From positions 1 through 64,000 of the forward strand of contig NZ_JAGGKQ010000001.1 in NCBI RefSeq assembly GCF_017873815.1: 64,000 bases of DNA. The letters run 5' to 3'. Below the pieces are notes generated by a model that was not told the DNA's origin, ran no database searches, and saw only the letters and a list, made by a program, of their open reading frames with translations. This document shows positions 33,946 through 44,111 of the stretch, piece after piece (within the stretch, counting starts at the first letter, position 1; each line of letters opens with the position of its first letter). This DNA is from Halorubrum alkaliphilum. GTDB lineage: Archaea > Halobacteriota > Halobacteria > Halobacteriales > Haloferacaceae. Both the position numbers and the translations under genes were made by a program.

Positions 33946-34839
33946 TCACGCCTCGACGTTCGTGATCCGGGTCCGGATCCGGTCGCGGATCGCTCCGGTT
34001 GCCGCCGCGGCGTGACGGGCGTCGCGATATCGTTCGCCGAAGACGTCCAGTGCGCTCGCGGCCGCCTCCGCGTCGACTGCGAACTCGAGGCCATCGTACT
34101 CGACGGTCCACAGAACGAGCGGCTCCGGCGGTGCGGGTCCGACACCGTGTTCTCCCGGGATCGGCTCCGGATCGAGGAGTCGATCGACGAACGCGGGCTC
34201 GGCCGTCCCCCGTCCGACCGTCTCGACGACGGCGGCGAGTCGGCGGACGAGTGCCCGCGGGAACCCGTCGGCGGCCACCTCGATGACGAGTACGTCGTCC
34301 TCGCGGGTCGCCGTCGCCCGGAGGTCCCGAGTCGTCCCGCGGTCGTCGCTCGTGAGATTGTGGAAGTCGTGTTCCCCCGAGAGCCGGTCAAGTACGTCGT
34401 GAACCGCGCCGTCGTCGATTGTCGAGCCGTCGGATTCAGGACCGGTCGCGGCCGACTCCGAACCGCCTCCTCGCGGCGCGTACAGGTGATACCGGTAGGT
34501 CCGACACACCGCGTGGTGGGTCGCGTGGAAGCCGTCGTCGACATCCGCGGCTCCCCAGACGCGGATCGACCCGGGGAGATGGCCGTTGAACGCTCGCGGC
34601 GTGAGCCAGTCGGGCGCATCGAAGGCGACCGTCTGGGCGACCGCGGAGACTCCCGCGTCCGTGCGGCCAGCCGCGGCGTAGCTCGGCGGCGTGGCGTGGG
34701 TCGGACCGTCGCCGCGCTCGACGATACCGTGATCTGCCAGCGCCCGCAACAGCGTCCCCTCGACGGTCGTCGCGTGTGGCTGTCGCTGGAACCCCGCATA
34801 CTCGCGGCCGTCGTAGGCGACCCGAAAGGCGCTGGTCAC
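33946..34839 (-). CDS. truA: tRNA pseudouridine(38-40) synthase
   Basis: TruA isomerises uridines 38-40 in the anticodon arm. The 297-aa protein begins at GTG (34839), giving TSAFRVAYDGREYAGFQRQP. It has the catalytic Asp loop AAGRTDAGVSAVAQTVAFDA, the FHATHHAVCRTYRYHLY segment and VIEVAADGFPRALVRRLAAV. Its start overlaps the uspA stop as GTGA, so the two genes are translationally coupled. Confidence 0.93.
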   Translation of the reverse strand: MTSAFRVAYDGREYAGFQRQPHATTVEGTLLRALADHGIVERGDGPTHATPPSYAAAGRTDAGVSAVAQTVAFDAPDWLTPRAFNGHLPGSIRVWGAADVDDGFHATHHAVCRTYRYHLYAPRGGGSESAATGPESDGSTIDDGAVHDVLDRLSGEHDFHNLTSDDRGTTRDLRATATREDDVLVIEVAADGFPRALVRRLAAVVETVGRGTAEPAFVDRLLDPEPIPGEHGVGPAPPEPLVLWTVEYDGLEFAVDAEAAASALDVFGERYRDARHAAAATGAIRDRIRTRITNVEA

Positions 34840-35273
34840 GTCTCGCGGTCGGCCATCGGAACGGTGACGACCGGAACCGGGGACACCCGCACGATCTTCT
34901 CCGTGACGCTCCCTAGGAGGACGCGCTGGAGGCCGGTGCGGGTATGGGTCGGCATCACGACGATGTCCGCCCCGGTGTCCTCGATGGCGTTTTTGATGAC
35001 TTGAAGCGGATCCCCGTGGATGACGTTGCCGACGACGTCGATCCCCGCCTCCTCGAGTTCCGTCGTCACCGTCTCGACTCGCCGTTCCGCCCCCGCCTCG
35101 ACGCGATCGGCGAGCGACGCGACGCGAGGGCCGCTCAGCGTGTGTTCGAGCGTGTCGACCGCGCTCACGACGTGGACGGTCGCGTCGTAGCGCTCGGCGA
35201 GACTCCGCGCGTGCGGGACCGCGTCGTTGGCGGCGCTTCCCGGCGCGACCGGCAGCAGAATGTCGTCGTACAT
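34836..35273 (-). CDS. universal stress protein (UspA family)
   Basis: The 145-aa single Usp domain starts at the ATG at 35273 (MYDDILLPVAPGSAANDAVP) and ends with the nucleotide-binding motif GSVTEKIVRVSPVPVVTVPM, preceded by DIVVMPTHTRTGLQRVLLG. The ATP-binding G-x2-G-x9-G(S/T) pattern looks intact. It is coupled to truA by a four-base overlap. Role: stress or energy sensing, partner unknown. Confidence 0.9.
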   Translation of the reverse strand: MYDDILLPVAPGSAANDAVPHARSLAERYDATVHVVSAVDTLEHTLSGPRVASLADRVEAGAERRVETVTTELEEAGIDVVGNVIHGDPLQVIKNAIEDTGADIVVMPTHTRTGLQRVLLGSVTEKIVRVSPVPVVTVPMADRET

Positions 35274-35463
35274 GCCGAAAGGTGGATCCGCCGGGCGCAA
35301 AACGGTACCGGCCAAAGTCGTCCGTCGCTCGGTCACGGTTGATTTATCACCCTCACGGCGTAACGACGGTCGTGGTGGCCGTGACGACGTGTTACCCCCA
35401 CCGAGCCCCGTGTGACGATGGGCTTTCCTCCGAGCCACCACGCTAACGCCCGTTAGCGACCGC

Positions 35464-36594
35464 TCAGTACGAGGCCGCTCGCTTGTCGAGACCCGCAGCG
35501 GCGATGTCCTCGCCGTCGACTGAGGTGCGGAGCGCGTCCATTCCGTCGTCGCGGTCGATGCCGAAGTTCGTCGCGTACAGCTCCTCCAGCCGCTCGTACT
35601 CGGCGTCCGTGATCGGCGGGACGTCGCTGGCGGCGCTCCACTCGGCGATGTCGTCGGCGTTCCGGAACGTCGGGGTGACGGAGGCGACCTCGTCGTGGGC
35701 GAGCAGCCAGCGGATCGACGCCTGACCAAGCGTCCTCGTTCCCGCCGTTCCCTCGGCGTCCTCCGGGTTCTCGAGGAACCGGATCGCCTCGACCTTCTCC
35801 CAGCCGGCCTCGTACCACTCCTTCGGGCGGTGCGAGCGGTGGTCGCCGTCCTCGAGGACGGTGTCCGGCGTCACCTGCTCGTTGAGCAGTCCCGAGGAGT
35901 GCGGGACGCGCGCGATGACGGAGGTGTCGGAACCGCTATCGCGGATCGTGTCGATGAAGTGGCGGCCCGGCTCCTGTTCGAAGAGATTGAACACGGTCTG
36001 AACCGCGTCGAACTCCTCGTACTCGACCGCCGCGTCGCCCTCGGCGAGCCAGCCGATCGAGGGGCCGAGCGCCCAGCCGAGCGCCCGGACGCGACCCTCC
36101 GTCTTCCACTCGCGGAGGAGGTCCCGAACCTCGGGCGTCACCTCGTCGACGTTCGCGTTGTGTAGCTGGAGCACGTCGACGTAGTCGGTGTCGAGCCTGT
36201 CCAGCGACGATTCCAGCGCCTCGCGGAGGTACTCCTCGTTCAGCTCCTTCGGGAGCTCGCCGTGGCCGGCCTGCGGGTTGTCGTAGAAGTCGTAGCCGAT
36301 CTTCGTCGAGAGCGTCACCTCGTCGCGACGGCCGTCGATCGCCTCGCCGACGATCCGCTCGCTGTCGCCGTGGCCGTACACGTCCCCGGTATCGACGTAG
36401 GTGACGCCGGCGTCGAGGGCGTCCTCGACCATCCCGACGGCCTGCTCGTCCGAACGGTCGCCCCACCAGTCGGTTCCCACAACCCACGCGCCGAAGCCGA
36501 CTTCCGACACTTCGACGCCGGACCCTCCGAGTTCACGGTTATACATGTCGTCACGTTCGGCCCGGTCCCACTTATCGGGCGCGGTCTTCCCCAT
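35464..36594 (-). CDS. aldo/keto reductase
   Basis: The product is 376 aa from the ATG at 36594, chosen because TATATA lies 26 bases upstream. An ATG at 36546 (MYNRELGGSGVEVSEVGFGA) is where family similarity begins, so the first 16 residues may be an extension. The AKR catalytic tetrad is visible: Asp and Tyr in YVDTGDVYGHGDSE, Lys in LSTKIGYDFYD, His in VLQLHNANVDE. The NADP-binding end is TLGQASIRWLLAHDEVASVT. The substrate is unknown. Confidence 0.88.
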   Translation of the reverse strand: MGKTAPDKWDRAERDDMYNRELGGSGVEVSEVGFGAWVVGTDWWGDRSDEQAVGMVEDALDAGVTYVDTGDVYGHGDSERIVGEAIDGRRDEVTLSTKIGYDFYDNPQAGHGELPKELNEEYLREALESSLDRLDTDYVDVLQLHNANVDEVTPEVRDLLREWKTEGRVRALGWALGPSIGWLAEGDAAVEYEEFDAVQTVFNLFEQEPGRHFIDTIRDSGSDTSVIARVPHSSGLLNEQVTPDTVLEDGDHRSHRPKEWYEAGWEKVEAIRFLENPEDAEGTAGTRTLGQASIRWLLAHDEVASVTPTFRNADDIAEWSAASDVPPITDAEYERLEELYATNFGIDRDDGMDALRTSVDGEDIAAAGLDKRAASY

Positions 36595-36683
36595 CGATCG
36601 GGGACTGGAACGGGGGTATATACCTTCCGGCGGAGTCGTCGCACAACCGAACCCATTTGTGGATCGCCGTCGAACGGTCGACG

Positions 36684-37595
36684 ATGACAAAGCGACACGT
36701 GTCCCTACCGGACGCCGCGGAGGCGTCGGTCCAGGCGTTCATCGACGAGGTGGACGAGCGGCTCGCCTCGGCGGAGGACACCTGCGAGGTCGTTCGGGAC
36801 ACGCTGATCGACTTACACGGGGACCGAGACCGCTGGGAGGCGTGGCAGAACGGCGAGGACGTGTCGAAGGCCGAACGGGTTCGTTTACAGGGGTACGACC
36901 CGTGTAACGCCACGCTGGAATCCGAGTACTACGCGGAGAAGGACGAGGATCGCTTCCAGCGCTCGAAACACCTCCAGTGGCTCTGGCGGCAGTTCGATGC
37001 CACGCCGATGGCCGACAACGTCGAGTTCGCCCTCCGGTTCCGGAACATGCTCGGCAACCACCTCTTCGCCGAGTGCGGCGAGGACTGTCGGTTCTTCAAG
37101 GGAATCTCGGTCACCTATGGCCACAACATCGAGATCGGCGACAACGTCGTGATCCACGACGACGTCCACCTCGACGACCGCGGCAAGCTGACGATCGGCG
37201 ACCGCGCGTCCGTCTCCGACGGGGTCCACCTCTACAGCCACGACCACGACCTCGTCGACCAGACGGAGGTCCGCAACTACCACACGATCGTCGAGGACGA
37301 CGCTCGCGTCACCTACGACGCGATGGTTCGCGCGGGCTGTCGCGTCGGCGAGAACAGCGTCGTCGGCGCGCGGGCGGTCGTTCAGGGCGACGTGCCCGAC
37401 CACCACGTCGTCGTCGGCACGCCCGCACGGAGCATCCGCGTGAAGCCCGGCTGGGAGGACGTCGCTGAGGAGCTGGAGGACGGCCGACTCGTCAACCGCG
37501 GCGACGAACGCGAGATCGAGTACGAGCTCGACGACGAACTCGAACGGTTCGACGAGTTCCAGCGCGACCTCAGTCCGCCGAGCGCGACGAGGTAG
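36684..37595 (+). CDS. left-handed beta-helix acyltransferase
   Basis: The product is 303 aa from the ATG at 36684. The N-terminal third is helical and acidic (LPDAAEASVQAFIDEVDERL). From about residue 135 it has hexapeptide repeats (NIEIGDNVVIHDDVHLDDRG, KLTIGDRASVSDGVHLYSHD) and the end GENSVVGARAVVQGDVPDHH then VVVGTPARSIRVK. This is the fold of maltose/galactoside O-acetyltransferases such as LacA/NodL. The acceptor is unknown. Confidence 0.85.
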   Translation: MTKRHVSLPDAAEASVQAFIDEVDERLASAEDTCEVVRDTLIDLHGDRDRWEAWQNGEDVSKAERVRLQGYDPCNATLESEYYAEKDEDRFQRSKHLQWLWRQFDATPMADNVEFALRFRNMLGNHLFAECGEDCRFFKGISVTYGHNIEIGDNVVIHDDVHLDDRGKLTIGDRASVSDGVHLYSHDHDLVDQTEVRNYHTIVEDDARVTYDAMVRAGCRVGENSVVGARAVVQGDVPDHHVVVGTPARSIRVKPGWEDVAEELEDGRLVNRGDEREIEYELDDELERFDEFQRDLSPPSATR

Positions 37596-37630
37596 CCGGG
37601 TCGGTCGCTCCACGATACTTCGCTTCCATC

Positions 37631-38416
37631 ATGCCCCGCGCCGTCGCCGTCAACGTCGCCGCCAACACCAACGAGCCGGGCTTTCGCGGCCCGGTCTTTC
37701 CCGACGGCTCCTTCGCGTACGTCCCGATCCCGGAATCGGCGGAAACACTCCCACGCGAGGGGTTTCCAGTTGACGAGCCCGTGCCGACATACGCCGACCT
37801 CGATCTCCCGTTCTCGCTGCCCGAGAGCCTACGAGGAACCCCGGTTCACATGGACCCGGAGTTCCCGGGCGTCCACGGGCGGACGGCGGCGACGTACGGC
37901 GACCCCTATCCGATCAAGGCGGGACCGATCGCGGCGTTGGAGCCGGGCGACTGGCTACTTTTTTATGCGACCCTGACGCTCCGTCCGGCGAACTGGGGAG
38001 GGCCGGTCGGCGAGGGTCGGTCGGCGACGCCCGACCCCGCCGCCGTCGACGACGACCTCGCACCCGAGTGGGGCGCGTATCTGTTCGCCGGCATGCGTAT
38101 CGAGCGCGTCGTCGACACCGCCGACCGCGACGCTTCCGACCGCGACGCGGCCGCGACGCTAACCCCGACCAACGCACATCTGAAACGCGACCCGTTCGAC
38201 GCCCGGGTCGTCGCCGCCGGCGACCCGCACGCGTCGGGACTGTTCGACCGCGTCGTCCCGCTGAGTGTCGCCGAGGCGGGTGTGGAGGCGAACCGGCTGG
38301 TGACCGATCTGTCGAGCGATTCGGGGAAGGGCCCGTGGTGGCGGCGGCCAATGCGGTTCGACGAGGCGGCGACGGCGACGCTTCTCGATCGGCTCCCGTC
38401 GCGGCTCCGTCGATAA
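37631..38416 (+). CDS. protein similar to nucleotide-modification-associated domain 3 (Nmad3)
   Basis: The 261-aa product begins PRAVAVNVAANTNEPGFRGP with VFPDGSFAYVPIPESAETLP, then PTYADLDLPFSLPESLRGTP, AATYGDPYPIKAGPIAALEP and GDWLLFYATLTLRPANWGG. From memory this resembles the Nmad3 proteins found beside predicted DNA-base-modification genes. No such partners are visible here: neighbours are an acyltransferase and hisS. The family call is moderate. An orphan copy might have another role. Confidence 0.55.
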   Translation: MPRAVAVNVAANTNEPGFRGPVFPDGSFAYVPIPESAETLPREGFPVDEPVPTYADLDLPFSLPESLRGTPVHMDPEFPGVHGRTAATYGDPYPIKAGPIAALEPGDWLLFYATLTLRPANWGGPVGEGRSATPDPAAVDDDLAPEWGAYLFAGMRIERVVDTADRDASDRDAAATLTPTNAHLKRDPFDARVVAAGDPHASGLFDRVVPLSVAEAGVEANRLVTDLSSDSGKGPWWRRPMRFDEAATATLLDRLPSRLRR

Positions 38417-38423
38417 CGACGCG

Positions 38424-39746
38424 CTACTCGTAGTCCTCGTAGGTCGGCCGCCCGGACTCCGGCGGGAACTCGTCGACGGGGACAGTCGTCTCGTCGCCGC
38501 GTTCCATGTCCTTCACCGTGTACTCGCCGTTCTCCAGGTCGCGCTCGCCGACCACGACCACCGTCTCCGCGTTGATCGAGTCGGCGTAGCCGAGCTGCGC
38601 GCCGAACGATCTGTCCGAGACGTCCTGCTCGACGACCACGTCGTCGCCGAGCGCGCGGAGGTCACGGGCGAGCGCGGCGGCCTCGCTTCGCGTGTCGCCG
38701 ACGGAGAGCACGTAGTAGTCGGTCGAAAGGGCCTCGTCCGGCCAGACGCCCGCGCGCTGACAGAGCAGCTTGAGCGTCGCGTGTCCGGGCGCGACGCCGA
38801 CCGCGGGCGTTGGCTGGCCGCCGAAGCTCTCGATGAGGTCGTCGTAGCGGCCGCCGCCGAAGACGGAGCGCGACACCTCGCCGGTGGAGTCGAAACACTC
38901 GAAGACGACGCCGGTGTAGTAGTCGAGCCCGCGGGCGGTCGTCAGCGATACCTCACAGAACTCGCCTGCGCCGAAGTCGTCGGCCGCGGCGAGCACGTTT
39001 CGGAGGTTCTCGACGGCGGCCTCGACGTCCTCGCCGCCGGCCTCGGCGACCGCGTCGAGGTCGTCGACGGTCTCGACGCTCGTGATCAGATCGTCGAACT
39101 CGCGAGCCGTGTCGCGGTCGAGTCCGGCGTCGGAGAGGAGTCCGTGGTACTCGCCGTCGTCGACCTTCACGCGCTTGTCGACCGCGCGGATCGCGGCCGC
39201 GGTGTCGACCGCGTCGGGGTCGGCCGCGAGCGCTCGAACGAGTCCGCCGAGAACGTCTCGGTGTGAGACCCGGAACTCGAAGTCGTCGCCGGTGAGTCCG
39301 AGCGACGTGAGCGCGTCGGCCGCGACCGCGAGCACCTCGGCGTCGGCTTCGGGGGCCGACGAGCCGAAGATGTCGATGTTCGTCTGGTAGAACTCCCGGA
39401 ACCGGCCCTGCTGGACCTGCTCGTAGCGCCAGAACGGGCGGGTCGACGTCCACTTGATCGGCTTGGAAAGCTCCTGGCCCTTTGCGACGACCATCCGGGC
39501 GACGGTCGGGGTGAGTTCGGGCGTCAGCGCAACGCCGCGGCCACCCTTGTCCTCGAACGCGTACAGCTCCTCGACGATCTCCTCCCCGGACTTGTCGACG
39601 TACATCTGCGTTCGCTCCAAGGCGGGCGTGGCGATCTCGCGGAACCCGTACCGGCTCGCGGCGTTCTCGATCGCGTCCGTCACCTCGCGGCGGGCCGACT
39701 GTTCGCCCGGGTAGAAATCGCGGAATCCTTTGAGTCCGTCGTACAT
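38424..39746 (-). CDS. hisS: histidine-tRNA ligase
   Basis: The 440-aa class II synthetase starts MYDGLKGFRDFYPGEQSARR. Motif 2 lies around TRPFWRYEQVQQGRFREFYQ. The histidine-specific signatures are AARGLDYYTGVVFECF-like (TTARGLDYYTGVVFECFDST) and the motif 3 region FGGGRYDDL, followed by the anticodon-binding domain (EALSTDYYVLSVGDTRSEAA onward). It is convergent with the Nmad3-like gene, with seven bases between stops. Confidence 0.96.
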   Translation of the reverse strand: MYDGLKGFRDFYPGEQSARREVTDAIENAASRYGFREIATPALERTQMYVDKSGEEIVEELYAFEDKGGRGVALTPELTPTVARMVVAKGQELSKPIKWTSTRPFWRYEQVQQGRFREFYQTNIDIFGSSAPEADAEVLAVAADALTSLGLTGDDFEFRVSHRDVLGGLVRALAADPDAVDTAAAIRAVDKRVKVDDGEYHGLLSDAGLDRDTAREFDDLITSVETVDDLDAVAEAGGEDVEAAVENLRNVLAAADDFGAGEFCEVSLTTARGLDYYTGVVFECFDSTGEVSRSVFGGGRYDDLIESFGGQPTPAVGVAPGHATLKLLCQRAGVWPDEALSTDYYVLSVGDTRSEAAALARDLRALGDDVVVEQDVSDRSFGAQLGYADSINAETVVVVGERDLENGEYTVKDMERGDETTVPVDEFPPESGRPTYEDYE

Positions 39747-39842
39747 GGACGCGAGTTCGGCAAGCGCCCGCTTGAAAGCATCCTTTCGGGGGCGGGGAGA
39801 CGGCTCCTCAGTGGGCAGGGACGAGAGTCCGTGGCGTCCGCG

Positions 39843-42215
39843 TCACTCGGTCCCGGTCGTCCCCCCATCGGCGGCCGCGCGAGACCCGGAATCCGCCCCC
39901 GTACCATTCGTGTCCGCCGCCGGATCGAGGTCCGCGTCGGTCTCGAACCTGTCGAGGGTCGCCGAGAGCCGAGTGGCTCGCTCGGAGAGCGACGAGACGG
40001 ACTCCGAAACGTCCGTGAGCGAGGTGGTCTGTTCCTCGGCGGCCGCGGCGACCGTGTCCGCTTCGGAGGCGGTCTCCTCGCTGATCGTCGCCACCTCGTC
40101 CGCCATGGCAACGACCTCCTCGGTGGAGGCGGCTTGCTCCTCGGTGACGTCGGAGATCTCCTGAACGCCGTCGTTGGTCTCGTCGGCGAGTTCGGCGATG
40201 TGTTCGAGGTCGTCGACGGCAGCCGCCACGCGCTCCGCCGCGTCGTCGATCTGTTCGCTCGTCGACTCGACCTCGGCCGTCGACTGGTCCATCCGCTCGC
40301 GGATCGCGTCGATACGGGACTCGGCCGTCTCCGCGGCGTCCTTCACCTCGTCGGACAACGCCTTGATCTCCTCCGCGACCACCTCGAACCCCTTGCCGGC
40401 CTCGCCCTCCGAACGGGCGGCCTCGATGTTGGCGTTCAACGCGAGGATGTTCGTCTGTTCCGCGATCTCCGTGATCCGGTCTATCAGCTGGTCCACCTCG
40501 CTCACCTCGTCGTCGAGCGCGTGGATCGCCGCGACCGCCTCCTCGACGGTCTCCTCGGTCGCCTCCATCCCGGCGATCGCGTCTTTGGCGGCCTCCTGCC
40601 CGCGGTTGCCCGCCTCCGCCGTCCGCGCTGCGGCGTCGGCGACCTGATCGGACGACGAGGCGACCTCCTCGATCGTCGCCGAGAGGTCGCTCATCTCGTC
40701 GCTCACCTCGGTCAGCGACTCGCTCTGGTCGGCCGCGCCGCGGGAGATCTCGTCGACCGATCCCGCGACCTCCGACGCTGTTTCCGCCACCGCTTCGGTG
40801 GACTCGGTCGCCCGCTCGGACGCCGAGGCGACCTCGTCGGCAAACGTCGTGAGCTGCGCGTACGTCCGCTCGATCTCCGCGATCATCTCGTTGAACTCCT
40901 CGGCGATCGCCGCCATCGCCTCGTCGTCCGCGTCGGTCCGCATCCGCACAGTGAGATCCCCCTCGGCCGCATCTCGCATCGTCTCGCCGTAGTCGTCGGC
41001 CGTCGACTGGAGTCGGTCGTTACGCCGTGCCATCCGCTCACGCTCCGTCTCAGCGGCCTCCTGTGCGGTCTCGGCCTCCTCTATCTTGGTGCTGAGGGAG
41101 TCGCGCATCGCCCCGAACGACCCGTACAGCCGACCGATCTCGTCGACCCGCGGCGTCTCCAGACCGACCGAGAGGTCGCCGCTCTCCATGCGCTCCGCGC
41201 GGTCACGGAGGTCACGCAGCGGCCCGACCGTCTGCCGATTCAACGCGAACCCGACCACCATGAGCGAGAGGAGGCCGGCACCGATCACCGTCAGAACGCT
41301 CGTCCCGACCGCGTCGCTCGCGGCGAACGCCTGTGCGGTCGGAACGGTGGTGACGGCGACCCACTCCTTGTCGCCGGTCGAGGCGTACGCCACCACCTCG
41401 TCGTCACCGCGGTCGAACGCCGTCCCGTCGCGGGCCGCCCCGAGTTCGCCGACGACGTCGAGGTCGGCGTCCACCGCACCGGCGTCGCTGGAGAGGATCG
41501 CCTCGCCGTCCGCGCCGATGATCGTCGTCTCTTGGTCGGCGTGGAGTTGCCGGAGGTTGTCGACTCGGTACTCCAGCGTCCCGACGACCACGACGACGCG
41601 CGACTCGTCGCCCGCGACGGGACTGGCGAACGCCATCACCTGATCTCCCATTGCGCTCGACTCGTAGGCTGTCGGAGAGTTCCAGACGTCGTTCGACGAC
41701 GTGAGGTCGACCCCGGGCTCGACGTCGCTCCACGGGGCTGTGACCTCGTCTACGGAGTCGCCACGGAGATCGGGTGACGTGCTCGTGACGACCGTTTCAT
41801 CGGCCGTGTCGACGAGGTGGACCGCCCGCACGTCGACCGGGAGCTGTGCCTGTTTCTGTATCAGTTCTTCCTCGGCGGTTCCGGCGTCCGCCCCGGAGAG
41901 AGCCTGTACCGAGGAGACAGAGCGGGTGTGCGTCTCCATCGACACCGCCCACTCGTTGATCGAGTCCCCGTGCATGTCGACCATCGAGGTGAGCTGCTGT
42001 TCGGCGTCTTCCTCGACCGTCGCCTCTGCGCTTACATAGTTCACACCACCGACGGCCCCGAGGACGACCACGACGAGAAGAATGGAAATCACGAACTTCG
42101 CCCGATAGTTCCGCCGTATCACCCCGGGAGTGAGACGCCTCGCGACCCGGCCGACGACGGACTCGTCGGCGTCGGCCGAGGAGTCGGGAGACCGGTGTGG
42201 TTCGCCGTCGGTCAT
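39843..42215 (-). CDS. methyl-accepting chemotaxis transducer (dCache-HAMP-MCP)
   Basis: The 790-aa product has a TM helix at about 41-62 ([20 protein letters not shown]), a Cache-like extracellular sensor (about 63-305), a second TM (about 309-332) and two HAMP-like segments. The cytoplasmic signalling coil has the hairpin tip [20 protein letters not shown] ([19 protein letters not shown]). Its ATG overlaps the stop of the upstream binding-protein gene (ATGA). This is the plan of the Halobacterium BasB-BasT and CosB-CosT pairs, where a lipoprotein presents a ligand to the transducer. Confidence 0.93.
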   Translation of the reverse strand: MTDGEPHRSPDSSADADESVVGRVARRLTPGVIRRNYRAKFVISILLVVVVLGAVGGVNYVSAEATVEEDAEQQLTSMVDMHGDSINEWAVSMETHTRSVSSVQALSGADAGTAEEELIQKQAQLPVDVRAVHLVDTADETVVTSTSPDLRGDSVDEVTAPWSDVEPGVDLTSSNDVWNSPTAYESSAMGDQVMAFASPVAGDESRVVVVVGTLEYRVDNLRQLHADQETTIIGADGEAILSSDAGAVDADLDVVGELGAARDGTAFDRGDDEVVAYASTGDKEWVAVTTVPTAQAFAASDAVGTSVLTVIGAGLLSLMVVGFALNRQTVGPLRDLRDRAERMESGDLSVGLETPRVDEIGRLYGSFGAMRDSLSTKIEEAETAQEAAETERERMARRNDRLQSTADDYGETMRDAAEGDLTVRMRTDADDEAMAAIAEEFNEMIAEIERTYAQLTTFADEVASASERATESTEAVAETASEVAGSVDEISRGAADQSESLTEVSDEMSDLSATIEEVASSSDQVADAAARTAEAGNRGQEAAKDAIAGMEATEETVEEAVAAIHALDDEVSEVDQLIDRITEIAEQTNILALNANIEAARSEGEAGKGFEVVAEEIKALSDEVKDAAETAESRIDAIRERMDQSTAEVESTSEQIDDAAERVAAAVDDLEHIAELADETNDGVQEISDVTEEQAASTEEVVAMADEVATISEETASEADTVAAAAEEQTTSLTDVSESVSSLSERATRLSATLDRFETDADLDPAADTNGTGADSGSRAAADGGTTGTE

Positions 42216-43471
42216 GCTCCCACCTCCGGGGAGACCTCCTCGATGACGTCGATCCCGTCGGCCTCGTACCGGAAGTACTCGTAGTCGATGCCGGAGACGT
42301 CGCCGTTGTCGTCGAACGTGACCTCGCTTGAGGCACCTCGGTACTCAACCGGGTCGCCGGCTGCGGCCCGACAAACGCCCTCCGTGAGAGAATCGGGCGT
42401 CACCTCAGTGCCGCCCTCCGAGGCGACGCGACGCATCCGGCCACGTATTTTTCCCCCGTCGTTCTCGCCCGCGGCGGCGTTCGCGAGGAGGAACACTGCC
42501 GCGGCGTCGTAGCCGTTCGCGGTGAAGATGCTCGGATCCTCGCCGTACTCGGACGCGTAGTGCTCCGCGAAGGCGTCGTACCCGGGACCGTTCGAGGACG
42601 GGGCCGTCCCGTACACGTTCGTCATCGGCTCGCCCACCTGTTGTGGAAGCGACGAGTCCATCATTCCGTCGGTGGTGAACACGGTCTCGTCGCCGGCGTA
42701 GCCGTCGTAGTAGTGGCCGAAGATCTCGACACCGTCCGCCGGGTAGCCGACCACGAAGAGCAGGTCGGGATCGTCGGAGAGCGCGGTCGCGAGCGGCTCC
42801 TCGTACTCGTCCGAAAAGGGAACCTGTCGCTGTACCTCGCCGTTGAACGACGTGGCGAAGGCGCCGGAGAGCTGTCGTCCGTAGTCGCCCGCGATGTGAA
42901 GCGTCGCGACGGACGACGCGTCGTGTTCGTCGGCCGCGAGCTCGGCTGCGACGACCGCCTGTAGCGAGTCGTCGGGCGCGGTCCGAAAGCTGAACCCGCG
43001 ATCGTTGAGGATCGAGAGGGTCGGCGTCGTGCTCGCGGGCGAACAGTTGACGACCTCTCCCGGGATGGAGGCCTGCTGGACCGCTTGGAGGGTCACGTCG
43101 GATCCGAGCGGTCCGGCAACGGCCGGATAGCCCGCGTCGACGAGCGTTCGCATCGCGTCGATCCCGCCTCGCGCCGTCGTCCCGGAGTCCTCGATCCGCC
43201 ACTCGACGTCGGCCTCGATACCTGACGCGTCGAGCTGTTTCCCCGGGAGCTCGACCGCGTCGGCGATTGGCGTACCGACGGATCCCAATCCGCCCGAAAG
43301 CGCCATCACACCTCCATACCGGAGGGTCCGTTCCGACAGGGAGGTCCGACCGTCTTCCCTATTCCCGGCGTTCGATCCGAGACAGCCGCTGATCCCGAGA
43401 GTGGCAGCTCCGGCCGTCGCGGCCAACAGGTCGCGACGCCCGTGTTCCGATATCCGTCTATCAGGACACAT
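42212..43471 (-). CDS. ABC-type branched-chain-amino-acid-like binding lipoprotein
   Basis: The product is 419 aa from the ATG at 43471, with a TTAAAAA TATA box about 26 bases upstream. The N-terminus is a Tat lipoprotein signal: twin Arg in [20 protein letters not shown] with the lipobox Cys at residue 30. The rest is a periplasmic-binding fold of the LivJ type ([40 protein letters not shown]). No permease or ATPase genes follow; the next gene is the chemotaxis transducer, overlapping by four bases. It therefore probably works in sensing rather than uptake, like BasB. Confidence 0.9.
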   Translation of the reverse strand: MCPDRRISEHGRRDLLAATAGAATLGISGCLGSNAGNREDGRTSLSERTLRYGGVMALSGGLGSVGTPIADAVELPGKQLDASGIEADVEWRIEDSGTTARGGIDAMRTLVDAGYPAVAGPLGSDVTLQAVQQASIPGEVVNCSPASTTPTLSILNDRGFSFRTAPDDSLQAVVAAELAADEHDASSVATLHIAGDYGRQLSGAFATSFNGEVQRQVPFSDEYEEPLATALSDDPDLLFVVGYPADGVEIFGHYYDGYAGDETVFTTDGMMDSSLPQQVGEPMTNVYGTAPSSNGPGYDAFAEHYASEYGEDPSIFTANGYDAAAVFLLANAAAGENDGGKIRGRMRRVASEGGTEVTPDSLTEGVCRAAAGDPVEYRGASSEVTFDDNGDVSGIDYEYFRYEADGIDVIEEVSPEVGA

Positions 43472-43645
43472 GTGCCATCGAAATCGGGATCGGTTTTTAA
43501 CTCCCAACTCCCGATTCTCAGAAGTGATATTTGATCAGCTATCCACGACTGAAGTCGGAGCGTTCCGGTCTCGTCCCGCCGTCAGAACCGAGCCGTCGCC
43601 CACGACATGGTTCCGAACGTCACGATCGATATCCTCCGAGAAACG

Positions 43646-43653
43646 TTTATATA
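43646..43653 (+). promoter_or_regulatory. TATA box of the DUF5802-like gene
   Basis: TTTATATA lies 30-37 bases before the ATG at 43683, predicting a very short leader. Confidence 0.6.
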
Positions 43654-43682
43654 CTGGCGTGTCAGAGGTTATCACGCACAGC

Positions 43683-44027
43683 ATGTTCGAACGCTTTTCC
43701 AGCGGATACTACTTGGGGGAACTGTACGTCGAGCCCCACGACGGCGAGCGCGCCGTCATCCAGCAGGCCGACCACGAACACGTTAACGAGCAACTGTACG
43801 CGGCGGGAACGGGCCTCGAACGGCTCGATGCCCCCCTCGTAATGAAGGTCGGCGGCGGACACATCCCCGTCGACGGCGACGAGGCGGTGCCGAGCGGGAC
43901 GCTCGCGGTTCCGCGAGCCATCGCCGACGAGACCCTTCCGGACACTCGGAACGTCCTGCTCGCGGACGCCGACCGCGCGGAGAACCTCCTCCGCTGGGAG
44001 GGCTGGGAACCGTCCGTGAACGCCTAG
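43683..44027 (+). CDS. DUF5802-like haloarchaeal protein
   Basis: The 114-aa product starts MFERFSSGYYLGELYVEPHD and contains HEHVNEQLYAAGTGLERLDA, PLVMKVGGGHIPVDGDEAVP and a C-terminal LLADADRAENLLRWEGW. From memory this is the DUF5802 family, widespread in haloarchaea and of unknown function. It has its own promoter. A longer frame open to 43401 reads through the divergent gene's promoter region and is not supported. Confidence 0.75.
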   Translation: MFERFSSGYYLGELYVEPHDGERAVIQQADHEHVNEQLYAAGTGLERLDAPLVMKVGGGHIPVDGDEAVPSGTLAVPRAIADETLPDTRNVLLADADRAENLLRWEGWEPSVNA

Positions 44028-44083
44028 CGAGGGTGTCGCCGTCGACCGTCGACCGGCGAACCGTTCCCTCCGGGCGATGGGCC

Positions 44084-44091
44084 TTTTATAT
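44084..44091 (+). promoter_or_regulatory. TATA box of the Vms1-like gene
   Basis: TTTTATAT is centred about 24-25 bases before the ATG at 44112, a leaderless arrangement. Confidence 0.6.
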
Positions 44092-44111
44092 CCCGGGAAC
44101 GATCCTCCGGT

